Part shown: piece after piece, positions 1 through 8,919 of the stretch | Position numbering within the stretch: position 1 is the stretch's first letter | Layout: each line of letters starts with the position of its first letter | Source: Sphingobacterium zeae | GTDB lineage: Bacteria; Bacteroidota; Bacteroidia; Sphingobacteriales; Sphingobacteriaceae | DNA: 64,000 nucleotides | Reading direction: 5' to 3' | Assembly: GCF_030818895.1 (NCBI RefSeq) | Contig: NZ_JAUTBA010000001.1 | Location: 4,774,001-4,838,000 of the forward strand | Notes under the pieces: model-generated | Seen by the model: the letters and a program-made list of their open reading frames with translations, nothing else | What the model was told of the DNA's origin: nothing | Databases searched by the model: none | Program-made: the position numbers and the translations under genes

Positions 1-1
1 A

Positions 2-1834
2 CGTGAAGATGGAACTCCGCTAGCCTGGAACCGCACCGGATGGCAAAATACACCTGCCGCCGAGGCGACCCGATTTATTGATAATCCTTATTGGTCTGCC
101 TACGAATCGTATATGGAAGATAATAGAGATCGTTTCTATGGTAATATCGGTTTACAATATGACTTAAACAGTTGGCTAACTATAGGGGCTAAAGTGCACG
201 GAGACATTTATTCATTCCAATCTCAAGATAGAATTGCAGTCTATTCGCGAAGTACTTCTCAATACGAAGAGGCAAGTAATAAACTAAATGAATACAACTA
301 CGAATTTTTAGCTACTGCCAAGAAAAACTGGGACAAATTCTCTTTGATCGGAAACATTGGTGCCAACCTTCGTGACCAAGAGCGCAAACAAGACTATGCA
401 ATTACACAGGGTGGATTGATTATCCCCAATTACTATAATCTAAAAAATGCCAATTCAGTTAAAATTGACAACTTCCGATACCATAGACGCATTGCATCTA
501 TCTATGGAAGCTTTTCTTTGGGATACAACGATTTTCTGTACTTAGACGGAACAGTACGTAATGATTGGTCATCTACATTACCGACCAACAACAATTCATT
601 TATATATCCATCCCTCACAGGTAGTTTTGTTTTTAGTCAACTGGATGCATTTAAAAAATTGGATTGGCTCAGCTTTGGTAAAATCCGTCTTGGATGGGCT
701 CAAGTCGGAAATGACACCGATCCTTATCAATTGTATAAAGTTTACGAGCCCGAGCAATCTTTTGAAGGCCAAGCATCATATGGACTTCCAAGCACGAAAC
801 CAAATGCTAATCTGAAACCCGAAATCACCAGCTCTTGGGAGACAGGTTTAAATTTACAATTATTCAAAAATCGTTTAGGTTTTGATATAACCTATTACAA
901 TAACAATTCCAGGAATCAAATCCTGCCAGTTCCTGTTTCATCGTCTTTCGGATATGCCGGAAAAGTATTCAATGCCGGAAAAATTAACAATAAAGGTATT
1001 GAAATTGTCTTAACCGGTACACCTGTAAAACAGGAGAATTTTACTTGGGATGCGACAATTAACTGGGCAAAGAACAAGAATAAAGTCATTAAATTGGACG
1101 ATCAGGTCAACACACTAAGTTTAAGCAATTCCTTAGTCGAACTTGTTGCACGTGAAGGAGAATCCTATGGTCAGTTTTTGGGATACGATTTTGTCTATGC
1201 TCCGGACGGACAGCGCGTAGTCCAAGCAGATGGTACCTACATGAAAACATCACAGTTAGTTCCTTTGGGATCTATACTTCCTGATTTTACATTCGGTATT
1301 CAAAATAGTTTCCGATACAAAAACTTTAGTCTTGGCTTCTTAGTATCAGGGCGTGTGGGCGGAAAATTCTTCTCACAAACCTATAAAGTTGGTATGTATT
1401 CTGGTATTTTGGATAAGACGGCTGCGAATAATATCCGTGAAACTGGTGTTGTTCTTGATGGCGTTAAGGGAGATGTTGCCTTCCATAGTGATGGCTCATA
1501 TGATGTAAGTAATATCCAACAGAATACCACTAATATTACAGCGCAACAATGGGCGCGCAATGAATATAACGGCCCAACAACATTTTCCATTTTCGACGCG
1601 ACATATATTAAGTTAAGAGAAGTTACGCTGGGTTACAATTTCAAATTAACCAATCCCAAAATCATCAAAAACATTGGCTTAAATGTATACGGACGTAATC
1701 TTTGGAATATTTATACCAAGAGTAAATACATTGATCCAGAATTTACATCCAGCGGTGGTAACGTACAGGGAATTGAAGGAGGTAATATTCCCCTACCCGT
1801 TACTTATGGCTTTAACGTTAATCTTAAATTCTAG
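2..1834 (+). CDS. SusC/RagA-family TonB-linked outer-membrane receptor, 3' part
   Basis: The frame is open from the first complete codon, so the gene begins before the window; about 610 C-terminal residues are present. They are rich in alternating aromatic/polar beta-strands (repeated YYNN, GYNF and GRNL-type segments) and end in an aromatic residue (NVNLKF), the usual outer-membrane barrel signature. SusC proteins import oligosaccharides or peptides through the outer membrane with TonB energy, using a SusD lipoprotein as lid. The SusD-type gene that follows 141 bp downstream on the same strand supports the pairing. The plug and carboxypeptidase-like N-terminal domains lie outside the window and the substrate cannot be told. 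Confidence 0.93.
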   Translation, partial: REDGTPLAWNRTGWQNTPAAEATRFIDNPYWSAYESYMEDNRDRFYGNIGLQYDLNSWLTIGAKVHGDIYSFQSQDRIAVYSRSTSQYEEASNKLNEYNYEFLATAKKNWDKFSLIGNIGANLRDQERKQDYAITQGGLIIPNYYNLKNANSVKIDNFRYHRRIASIYGSFSLGYNDFLYLDGTVRNDWSSTLPTNNNSFIYPSLTGSFVFSQLDAFKKLDWLSFGKIRLGWAQVGNDTDPYQLYKVYEPEQSFEGQASYGLPSTKPNANLKPEITSSWETGLNLQLFKNRLGFDITYYNNNSRNQILPVPVSSSFGYAGKVFNAGKINNKGIEIVLTGTPVKQENFTWDATINWAKNKNKVIKLDDQVNTLSLSNSLVELVAREGESYGQFLGYDFVYAPDGQRVVQADGTYMKTSQLVPLGSILPDFTFGIQNSFRYKNFSLGFLVSGRVGGKFFSQTYKVGMYSGILDKTAANNIRETGVVLDGVKGDVAFHSDGSYDVSNIQQNTTNITAQQWARNEYNGPTTFSIFDATYIKLREVTLGYNFKLTNPKIIKNIGLNVYGRNLWNIYTKSKYIDPEFTSSGGNVQGIEGGNIPLPVTYGFNVNLKF

Positions 1835-1975
1835 AACAATGAAACCCATCATGATTTATTCCAACACTATTTTGAATGGGTAAATCTGATTATTCATCAA
1901 CTCTAAAAGATAAACCAAGTGCAACAGATTCATTGACAATAATCAAAACAAGCACTCATAAATAAATATACACAG

Positions 1976-3523
1976 ATGAAAATATCAAACATATTATATA
2001 CTTCATTAATTGGCTTATCCTTTATTGCTACTTCGTGCTCCAAATCCACGTTTAGTGATATCAACACAGATCCAAATAGACCGGCTTATGTCACAACACC
2101 TACGATCTTAGTGACGGCCGAAAAACAAATGGTCAGCGCATTGCGAAGTGAAGAAATCAGCCTACGAGGTGCACAGTTATTTACGCAATATTTCAGTCAA
2201 AACATCTATACAGATCAATCCCGTTATCAGATACCAACAAGCTATTCAGACAACTATTGGACAGCAACGTATAAATCCCTCAATAATTTAAATGAAATTA
2301 TTAAGCTGAATACAAATGAATCAACCAAAGCAATTGCTGCTGCGGGAACTGCTGGTACAAATGCCAATCAAATTGCTATAGCAAGAATACTCAAAGCCTA
2401 TGCCTTTCAATCTTTGACAGACGTTTTTGGAGATATTCCATACGAATCCTATGGGAATAAAGATGCAGATTTTGAAGCTCTGCAGCAGGATCCAGATAAT
2501 CTGACACCAAAATATGCAAGTCAGGAGAAAATCTACAAAGATATTCTCAATGAATTACAGCAGGCCGCTGACACATTAGCCAAATATCCAACAGCTACGA
2601 CTTTCGGAACAGCCGATATTATATATAAAGGATCAAATAGCAGCTGGGCGAAATTCGCCAATTCGTTACGTCTACGTGTTGCTAATCGTATCAAAAGCAA
2701 AGACGCAACTTTGGCAATAACACATATCGCCGATGCCATTAAAAAAGGTGTTTTTACCTCCAACATCGACAACGCGGTATTTAAATACTCCAAAACGTCA
2801 CCAAATGAAGCACCATTGTTTAGAGCAACAGTAACAGCCAATCGAAAAGATTTTGCCATTTCCAATGTCCTCATTGAAACTTTACAGGGTAGCCGTGGTC
2901 CCTTTAAAATTGTAGATCCGCGTCTTTCAAAATTTGCTAAACCAACAAGCTCAGGAAATGCTTATTTCGGGCAACCGTATGGTCTTCCCCTCGCCGCAGG
3001 AAATCTATTTCCCGTTGACAAAATATCATTACCTAGTGAAATTATCAACGCCGCAGATTATGGAGAAGTACTTTTAGAATACGCGGAAGTTTCTTTTATT
3101 TTAGCGGAAAACAACAACTGGGATCAGGAAAATTACGAGAAGGGGGTTCGAGCTTCTCTTGAAAAATGGTCGGTGCCTGCTAATGAAATTGCAACCTATT
3201 TGGGTAAACTTCCCGCTGCAAATATGGAAAATGTACTTTCTCAAAAATACCTCGCACTTTTTAACCAAAGTATTGAATCTTGGTCCGAAATTAGAAGAAC
3301 CGGTTATCCATTATTTCTAATCAAAAAAGGTGACATTACATGGAGTGGAACAGTAGAAGGTAAACCAGTTACATATAATTTTACTCCAGAGGTTGGAAAT
3401 ACAATACCTAGCCGCCTAGTGTATCCGTTGAAGGAGCAAAGTACTAATAAAACAAATTATCAAACTGCACTTGCCCGACAGGGGGATGACGTAATCAGCA
3501 CCAAATTATGGTGGAATAAATAA
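1976..3523 (+). CDS. SusD/RagB-family nutrient-binding outer-membrane lipoprotein
   Basis: 515 residues with a lipoprotein signal peptide; the lipobox IATSC places the acylated cysteine at residue 21. The mature start (FSDINTDPN) and the region around residue 140-155 (ARILKAYAFQSLTDVFGDIPY) are typical of the SusD_2-like branch, whose TPR-type helices form the lid over SusC. It presumably binds the nutrient at the cell surface for the SusC encoded upstream. The gap of 141 bp allows co-transcription, and a hairpin with a T-tract follows the stop. Substrate unknown; no carbohydrate enzymes lie beside it inside the window. Confidence 0.92.
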   Translation: MKISNILYTSLIGLSFIATSCSKSTFSDINTDPNRPAYVTTPTILVTAEKQMVSALRSEEISLRGAQLFTQYFSQNIYTDQSRYQIPTSYSDNYWTATYKSLNNLNEIIKLNTNESTKAIAAAGTAGTNANQIAIARILKAYAFQSLTDVFGDIPYESYGNKDADFEALQQDPDNLTPKYASQEKIYKDILNELQQAADTLAKYPTATTFGTADIIYKGSNSSWAKFANSLRLRVANRIKSKDATLAITHIADAIKKGVFTSNIDNAVFKYSKTSPNEAPLFRATVTANRKDFAISNVLIETLQGSRGPFKIVDPRLSKFAKPTSSGNAYFGQPYGLPLAAGNLFPVDKISLPSEIINAADYGEVLLEYAEVSFILAENNNWDQENYEKGVRASLEKWSVPANEIATYLGKLPAANMENVLSQKYLALFNQSIESWSEIRRTGYPLFLIKKGDITWSGTVEGKPVTYNFTPEVGNTIPSRLVYPLKEQSTNKTNYQTALARQGDDVISTKLWWNK

Positions 3524-3540
3524 ACTCAACATTTTTACTT

Positions 3541-3572
3541 ACACCTGACGCATATGCTTCAGGTGTTTTTTG
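3541..3572 (+). terminator. Rho-independent terminator after susD
   Basis: ACACCTGA at 3541-3548 pairs perfectly with TCAGGTGT at 3559-3566, and the T-run of the right arm continues to 3571. It starts 17 bp after the SusD stop codon. The loop itself contains the self-complementary GCATATGC. Confidence 0.85.
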
Positions 3573-3619
3573 TTATTTTATTTCTTACCTTAGTATAGGA
3601 CTTTAACGATTTAAATGCC

Positions 3620-4045
3620 ATGGATGATCAAACATTAGACAGAATAGACCAACTCAGCGAAGAAGGAAACATTCAATGTGACGAAGGCAACTATCAGGAA
3701 GCGATCCGCTTGTGGACCGAAGCACTTGATTTGGTACCAAGTCCGCAAAATGTTCACGCAGAAAGCCTCTGGCTCGAAGCCTCGATAGGAGATGCTTTTT
3801 TCTTACTCGACGACTTTACCAATGCGCTCTCCCATTTTGAAAAAGCAAAACAAAATATCATCGAAAATGCTTACGAAAATCCGTTTATTATGTTGCGGTT
3901 AGGACAATGCTACCTACACGACAATAATAGTGAGCTGGCTCAGGAATATCTCCTCCGGGCTTATATGATGGAAGGAAAAGATATTTTCGAGGATGAATCC
4001 CCCAAGTACCTTACATTCTTAAGTAATAATATCGATTTAGATTGA
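3620..4045 (+). CDS. Small TPR-repeat protein
   Basis: 141 residues without signal peptide, acidic, with at least two tetratricopeptide-like helix pairs: EGNYQEAIRLWTEALDLVP near residues 22-40 and a second around FTNALSHFEKA (about 73-83), then GQCYLHDNNSELAQEYLLRAY near 99-120. Such small cytosolic TPR proteins are partner-binding proteins; some are immunity proteins of Rhs/contact toxins, but no toxin lies nearby. It is separated from susD by a terminator. The last codons (IDLD, stop) lie inside a perfect 36-bp palindrome. Confidence 0.75.
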   Translation: MDDQTLDRIDQLSEEGNIQCDEGNYQEAIRLWTEALDLVPSPQNVHAESLWLEASIGDAFFLLDDFTNALSHFEKAKQNIIENAYENPFIMLRLGQCYLHDNNSELAQEYLLRAYMMEGKDIFEDESPKYLTFLSNNIDLD

Positions 4046-4066
4046 TAATTATCAATCTAAATCGAT
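4031..4066. repeat. Perfect 36-bp palindrome over the end of the TPR gene
   Basis: The left half ATCGATTTAGATTGATAA (4031-4048) is exactly reverse-complementary to 4049-4066, with no spacer. It spans the last codons and stop of the TPR gene and the mirrored stop of a decayed - strand reading frame, so both frames end in IDLD-stop. No T-tract follows, so it is not a classical terminator. Confidence 0.9.
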
Positions 4067-4250
4067 GGCTTCTTCACCTTTCATCGGCACACCAGATGCC
4101 ATAACTGCAGCGTCGACAGCAAATACAGCTTAGTATTTTTGGCCTTTCTGCTTTGTTTCACTTTATCGTTAATAATCTCGTTCTCGAGAGGTCCTGCTTC
4201 AATGGTCCCGATGCCAATTTCGTTACCTTTAGAATAAGTAAAATCTCACA
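4046..4250 (-). pseudogene. Decayed gene fragment, family not recognised
   Basis: On the - strand two protein-like stretches lie in different frames. One, with GNEIGIGTIEAGPLENEI, is upstream, and one ending VDAAVMASGVPMKGEEAIDLD is downstream. They would join if one base were restored near 4135, but a stop interrupts the frame further upstream near 4238 and no start codon is visible. The Gly/Ile-rich first part and acidic tail do not identify a family for me. The rest of the interval up to the receptor gene (4251-4464) shows only the promoter noted below. Confidence 0.4.
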
Positions 4251-4401
4251 CATCGCCTGATCAAAGTAAATCTAGCGAACAGATTATTTTTGCAAAAAAT
4301 AATGATCTAATTTGATAGCAGACAGCAGTGCATTGGCTACTAAATTAGCCTTAAAATCCAACAATAACCACTAAAAAAATCAAAAAAAGAGCACATTGAT
4401 G

Positions 4402-4430
4402 TTGTCACAATTATAAAATAACTATATTTG
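4402..4430 (+). promoter_or_regulatory. Bacteroidota-type promoter of the siderophore receptor
   Basis: A TTG -33 element at 4402-4404 is followed after 18 bp by TATATTTG (4423-4430), an exact match to the TAnnTTTG -7 consensus of the Bacteroidota primary sigma factor. Transcription would start about 25 bp before the receptor ATG. I see no clear Fur box, though iron regulation would be expected. Confidence 0.65.
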
Positions 4431-4464
4431 CACATTAATTTATATTTGATCTAAATAAATTACC

Positions 4465-6795
4465 ATGAAGAATAGAACACGCTATATGATGTTCAATTGT
4501 GGAATCTTTTTGCTTCTAAGTGCTAAGCTAAATGCACAAGAAATATCCCTTGTTGTAAAAGACCGAGAAAATAAACCATTAAGGCAAGCGAATATCAAAG
4601 TTGATGGAAAGAGCGTAGGATATTCCAATCAATTTGGGCAATTCAATTTTGCAAAAAAAAGTTTAAGCAATACTATTCAATTACGGGTATCCTATACAGG
4701 CTTCTCTCCGGTTGAAAAAATGGTGAATTTAGATACCGTTCAACACCCCTTAATCATTCAGCTTAATTCTACCCAAGTTTTAGATGAGATCATTGTAACA
4801 GCAGGACGTAAAGCGGAAAGCATCTCCACAGTTCCTTCTTCAGTAACGATCTTGACCACAAAAGAAATTGAAGCCCAAAGCCAAATCAGCACCAATCTTT
4901 CCGCTATTTTAGGTAATACCATTCCTGGACTTGGAACTGCGACAAACAAAGCAACCAACTCCGGCCAGACCCTCCGTGGACGATCTGTATTGGTATTGAT
5001 TGATGGAATTCCACAATCCACCCCCTTGATGAATGGACAACGCGATCTGCGGACCATCGATCCGAGTGTTATTGAGCGGGTTGAAGTTATCAAAGGTGCC
5101 ACATCAATATATGGCAATGGATCTGCTGGTGGTATTATCAATTACATTACACGCAGTCCATCAAAAGACGCGACTCCTATCCAAGGAATCACAAGTTTGC
5201 GAACAACGTTCAACCCCGTCCATAGTTCAGGCACGATGGGATATCGTCTAGGACAGACATTTTACGGACAAAAAAATAAATGGAATTATACCGTCAGTGG
5301 ATCCGCCGATTACGTTGGACTGCAACGCGACGGCGACGGTGTCCCCCTTGGTCAGACTGACGGTCTTTCGAACACCTATCAATACAACGCATTCTTAAAG
5401 GCTGGTTACCGCATCGATAGTAATTCTAATATAACGGCAGTGTACAACTTCTACAGAAGCAATCAACACAACAGATACATCAGCCAGGCAGGTATATATG
5501 GACAGACTCCTACGATAGGAGTAAAAGGCGAAGATCCAGGTAAACCGGCTGGAACTCCCTACAACCACAATGCCATGCTGACCTACAACAAAAACAATCT
5601 CTTTGCCTCCACATCTTTAACGGCATCAGCGTACTACAATACGTTTCGCTCCATGAATCGTTATGTCGAGAAAGCTTCTGCATGGTATGGTCCGGGACAA
5701 ACACAAATCAATTCGGAGAAAAAAGGATTACGCGTTAATCTCAACACGCCATTTCAGCTATTGGGATCCAATGCGGACATTACCTATGGTATAGACTTAT
5801 TAAATGATGTGACAGATCAGAATCTGACTGATGGAAGGGTTTATATCCCCTATATGAATATGTTAAACATTGCTCCATACGCCCAAGTTAAGATTGATTT
5901 CCTAGAAAATTTAATCTTTAAAGGCGGTGTACGCTATGAAAATGCAACCGTAAAAATCAAGGACTTCAATACCATTGCTACGGGTCCCAACAACGAGGGA
6001 AGTATTGCTGTAAAGGGTGGAAAGATCCCTTACAAAGGAGCAACCTTCAATGCAGGCTTACGTTATAACAAATATGCAATTTTTAACCCCTTCATTAGTT
6101 TCTCACAGGGTTTCGCGATTAACGAACTGGGTCGTATCGTCCGCAGAGCAACAGATAATGACCTAGACAGCCTAAAAACTGATCCGATCATTACCAACAA
6201 TTATGAAATAGGATTTTCAAGTAATTATAGTATTTTCCAACTATCCGCCGCCTACTACTACAGTACATCTAAAATGGGAGTCGAACTTGTTGATATCGGT
6301 GGTTACCTGATGCCCCAACGCCTGCCAGAGGATGTATATGGATATGAAGTTGCATTAAGCGCTAACATTTCACAGCAATTGACCATTGGCGGAACTTATG
6401 CCTATGTAGAAGGGAAATCCAAAAAGGATGACGGAACAAAGTCCTACCTCAATGGCTCACGTATTTCTCCCAAAAAAGCAACGGGATATATTTACTACAC
6501 GCCAATCCAACCCCTTACCTTTCAGCTTTTTTGGGTACATACAGGGTCACGGGACAGATTCCTTCCCAACGAAAAAGGAATATACAAAAACAGCGAGGGA
6601 CCGGTCAAACCTGTTGATGTATTTAATTTAAATAGTAACTACCATATCAATAAACAATGGTCTATTGGTATGGGAATAGAGAACTTATTTAATAAAAACT
6701 ATTATCCTGTGGTTAGTCAATACCGTGCCCTAAATGAAGAGTATGTAAAAGGACAAGGGATGTTGGCTTCGTTTAACATCAACTATAAATTTTGA
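4465..6795 (+). CDS. TonB-dependent siderophore-type outer-membrane receptor
   Basis: 776 residues: signal peptide (cleavage near LNA-QE, residue 24), carboxypeptidase-regulatory-like beta-sandwich at about 26-102, a TonB-box-like stretch LDEIIVTAG (106-114), a plug domain at about 118-235 (VLVLIDGIPQ, then IERVEVIKGATSIYGNGSAG), and a 22-stranded-type barrel ending FNINYKF. Receptors of this kind import ferric siderophores with TonB-ExbBD energy. The length is usual for the family. The next gene, one base downstream, encodes a PepSY membrane protein that commonly accompanies such receptors, which supports iron uptake rather than polysaccharide uptake (there is no SusD partner). The particular siderophore cannot be told. 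Confidence 0.92.
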   Translation: MKNRTRYMMFNCGIFLLLSAKLNAQEISLVVKDRENKPLRQANIKVDGKSVGYSNQFGQFNFAKKSLSNTIQLRVSYTGFSPVEKMVNLDTVQHPLIIQLNSTQVLDEIIVTAGRKAESISTVPSSVTILTTKEIEAQSQISTNLSAILGNTIPGLGTATNKATNSGQTLRGRSVLVLIDGIPQSTPLMNGQRDLRTIDPSVIERVEVIKGATSIYGNGSAGGIINYITRSPSKDATPIQGITSLRTTFNPVHSSGTMGYRLGQTFYGQKNKWNYTVSGSADYVGLQRDGDGVPLGQTDGLSNTYQYNAFLKAGYRIDSNSNITAVYNFYRSNQHNRYISQAGIYGQTPTIGVKGEDPGKPAGTPYNHNAMLTYNKNNLFASTSLTASAYYNTFRSMNRYVEKASAWYGPGQTQINSEKKGLRVNLNTPFQLLGSNADITYGIDLLNDVTDQNLTDGRVYIPYMNMLNIAPYAQVKIDFLENLIFKGGVRYENATVKIKDFNTIATGPNNEGSIAVKGGKIPYKGATFNAGLRYNKYAIFNPFISFSQGFAINELGRIVRRATDNDLDSLKTDPIITNNYEIGFSSNYSIFQLSAAYYYSTSKMGVELVDIGGYLMPQRLPEDVYGYEVALSANISQQLTIGGTYAYVEGKSKKDDGTKSYLNGSRISPKKATGYIYYTPIQPLTFQLFWVHTGSRDRFLPNEKGIYKNSEGPVKPVDVFNLNSNYHINKQWSIGMGIENLFNKNYYPVVSQYRALNEEYVKGQGMLASFNINYKF

Positions 6796-6796
6796 T

Positions 6797-7978
6797 ATGT
6801 TTAAAACTGTCACCCTTTGGTTGCATAAATGGCTCGGAATCATTACCGGTGTTGTCGTCACCATCCTAAGCCTGACAGGCTGTATATACACCTTTCAGGA
6901 TGAGCTCAAACTAGTGGCTTATCCTGAAAAATATTTTATCTCCGGCACCACCGGCCATCCAACCATTCCACTTCCTTTAAGCACGCTTCTTCACAATGCA
7001 CAGAAAAGCCTTCCAACGGATGAGAAAATTACGCGAGTTGACCTTTATCCAACCAAGAACCGTACTTGGGTGTTTCGTGCTGTAAAAACTGACGAAAACG
7101 CATTTGGTCACTGGAATTATTACAAATACTATAAACGCGTATTCGTCAACCCATACAGCGGGCAAGTACAACACGTTGAAAATTCAAAAACAGAATTCTT
7201 TCAGCTGACACTTCAGCTTCACCTTAACCTACTTTTGGGTAAGCGATTTGGCCATCCTATCGTCGCCTGGTCAACCGCCATCTTTATTATTATCCTACTG
7301 AGTGGCATCGTTCTTTGGTGGCCAAAAAAATGGAAAGGCAAGAATCTCAAGCGAAGTTTTTGGATTGATACCAAAGTTAAATGGAAACGACTCAACCACG
7401 ATCTGCACAATGTCATCGGTTTTTATAGCCTATTCATAGGATTGATTTTTGCCATAACTGGACTCGCCTTTGCTTTCCCCGGCTTTAAAAAATCATACAT
7501 CGCAACATTCAATGTATTGCAGTCGACAACTGCATCTTCTGGGCGCATTTCACCTGTGCCATTACCTACGGCAGAAAATCAGTTTCAGGACAATGCGTTG
7601 CGGTATGCACTGACAAATTATCCCACCGCTGAAATGATGTCTATACGATTGAAAAAAGATACGCAAACAGGAATGGATATTCAGGTACGCCATGATGAAA
7701 AACGAAGCGGGGTGTTTGATTGGCTCTATTTTGACAGAAGAGGCAATAATCTATACGAAATCAAGTCTAGCGAACAACTACACTACGGTGATAAGTTGGG
7801 CGCCCTTAATTATGATATCCACACAGGTAGCATAGGTAACATCTCAACAAAAATCATTGCATGCCTAGGTAGTTTGTGTTGTGCGTCGTTGCCGATTACC
7901 GGATATATCATCTGGATGAACAAAAGCAAAAAGAAGAGAAAGAAAGGTTATCAACAAAATGTTAATAAATACTGTTAA
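6797..7978 (+). CDS. PepSY-associated membrane protein, putative siderophore/iron reductase
   Basis: 393 residues with four predicted membrane helices: about 12-33 (LGIITGVVVTILSLTG), 148-168 (AIFIIILLSGIVLWW), 202-225 and 355-376. The large loops between them are periplasmic PepSY-like regions. HKWLG in the first helix and histidines near later helices (HDLHNVIGFYS) are typical of this family and may bind haem, as proposed for siderophore-reducing members. The start codon lies one base after the receptor stop, so the two genes are one operon. Ferric-siderophore reduction after uptake is inferred from this pairing. Confidence 0.87.
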   Translation: MFKTVTLWLHKWLGIITGVVVTILSLTGCIYTFQDELKLVAYPEKYFISGTTGHPTIPLPLSTLLHNAQKSLPTDEKITRVDLYPTKNRTWVFRAVKTDENAFGHWNYYKYYKRVFVNPYSGQVQHVENSKTEFFQLTLQLHLNLLLGKRFGHPIVAWSTAIFIIILLSGIVLWWPKKWKGKNLKRSFWIDTKVKWKRLNHDLHNVIGFYSLFIGLIFAITGLAFAFPGFKKSYIATFNVLQSTTASSGRISPVPLPTAENQFQDNALRYALTNYPTAEMMSIRLKKDTQTGMDIQVRHDEKRSGVFDWLYFDRRGNNLYEIKSSEQLHYGDKLGALNYDIHTGSIGNISTKIIACLGSLCCASLPITGYIIWMNKSKKKRKKGYQQNVNKYC

Positions 7979-8036
7979 TAAATGTATTTTTCTTATAAAC
8001 AGGTTTTCAACAACGTTATTAACATTATGTGGAAAA
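7948..8036. promoter_or_regulatory. Cluster of DnaA-box-like 9-mers
   Basis: Seven 9-mers close to TTATCCACA lie in 89 bp: TTATCAACA (7948), TTATTAACA in reverse (7960 and 7973) and forward (8016), TTATAAACA (7993), TTTTCAACA (8004) and TTTTCCACA in reverse (8028). The surroundings are very AT-rich. The first boxes overlap the end of the PepSY gene. Each box differs from the E. coli consensus by one or two bases, so binding is a guess. Confidence 0.3.
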
Positions 8037-8119
8037 GTTAACCCAACATACTTATCGGAATCAACAGCTCGTTTCGAATGAATATATCGGGTAGTAAGCT
8101 AAATTGATCCAAATCACCA

Positions 8120-8845
8120 TTATTGATCAAGCCATTTTTGAAACTTCGGGGACCGTTCCTCACTAACAATGACGACAATTCCTTCTGGGGTTGAAGGCAT
8201 TAGCTCTAATTTGATTCGATTTCGACTAATCTTTAACATGGACTGGATGGCATCTATCCGAACAAGGAATTTCCGATTGATCTGAAAGAAAACTGTAGGA
8301 TCCACCTGTGAAACGAGATGTGTAATGGTATCTTCAATAATGTATGCAATTCCCGATCCTTTTTCTACGGCATACAGCTCTTTGTCTTCTGCCATAAAAT
8401 ACGCAATATCAGCAATGGCCAGCGACTTTAAAAAATTACCGTATTTCACTAGAAAACGCTGTTTGAGCCGAGGTTCTACGTTGGGTAGTAGCGGTTCGAT
8501 ACGTTTCATGACCTCCGCCAACTCGTCGCTATCGTAAGGTTTTAACAGATAGGCATAACCCTTATTTTGGAAGGCCTCCAATGCATATTGTTCGTAAGCA
8601 GTCGTAAAAATCAGTGGTACATCGATAGATACCTGCTTAAAAATTTCAAAGCTCAGCCCATCCATGAGGTGAATATCCATAAAAATCAGGTCGAATTGAT
8701 GTCTATTGATCGTCGTCACCGCTTCCTGAACCTCTTTTGCATTTGTAAAGGTTAGTTCACTTTCTCCATAGAGCGCAGTCAACATCTCTTTCAAGCCTAT
8801 AAAAGCCCAGTCTTCGTCTTCGACAATCAGTATTTTCCATCCCAT
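8120..8845 (-). CDS. LytTR-family two-component response regulator
   Basis: 241 residues. Receiver domain at 1-120 with the acidic pair D10/E11, phospho-acceptor D57 (in FMDIHL), the T/S switch at TTAYE (81-85) and K102 (LLKPYD). A LytTR DNA-binding domain follows at about 135-240 (FFQINRKFLVRIDAIQSM is characteristic). LytTR regulators bind direct repeats spaced about two helical turns. The cognate kinase is most likely the His_kinase-family sensor at 16607-17968, at the other end of the same - strand cluster, with protease-SusC-SusD between them. A hairpin with T-tract separates it from susD. Confidence 0.93.
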   Translation of the reverse strand: MGWKILIVEDEDWAFIGLKEMLTALYGESELTFTNAKEVQEAVTTINRHQFDLIFMDIHLMDGLSFEIFKQVSIDVPLIFTTAYEQYALEAFQNKGYAYLLKPYDSDELAEVMKRIEPLLPNVEPRLKQRFLVKYGNFLKSLAIADIAYFMAEDKELYAVEKGSGIAYIIEDTITHLVSQVDPTVFFQINRKFLVRIDAIQSMLKISRNRIKLELMPSTPEGIVVIVSEERSPKFQKWLDQ

Positions 8846-8854
8846 GGGTTGAAT

Positions 8855-8892
8855 GTAATAAAAAATCCATTTCCTTAAAAAGAAAATGGATT
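8855..8892 (-). terminator. Terminator or attenuator between susD and the response regulator
   Basis: Read on the - strand, AATCCATTT (8892-8884) pairs with AAATGGATT (8872-8864) around an 11-base loop, then TTTTATTAC follows. It begins 28 bp after the SusD stop and ends just before the regulator ATG. It would lower regulator expression relative to the protease-SusCD genes, or the regulator may have its own promoter. Confidence 0.6.
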
Positions 8893-8919
8893 AATATATA
8901 TAGGATTTAAAAAAATCAA

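Noticed and set aside
7948..8036. Chromosomal replication origin.
   Set aside because: Motifs are imperfect, and rRNA and rpoBC orientation implies forks entering from the right; kept only as a DnaA-box-like cluster.
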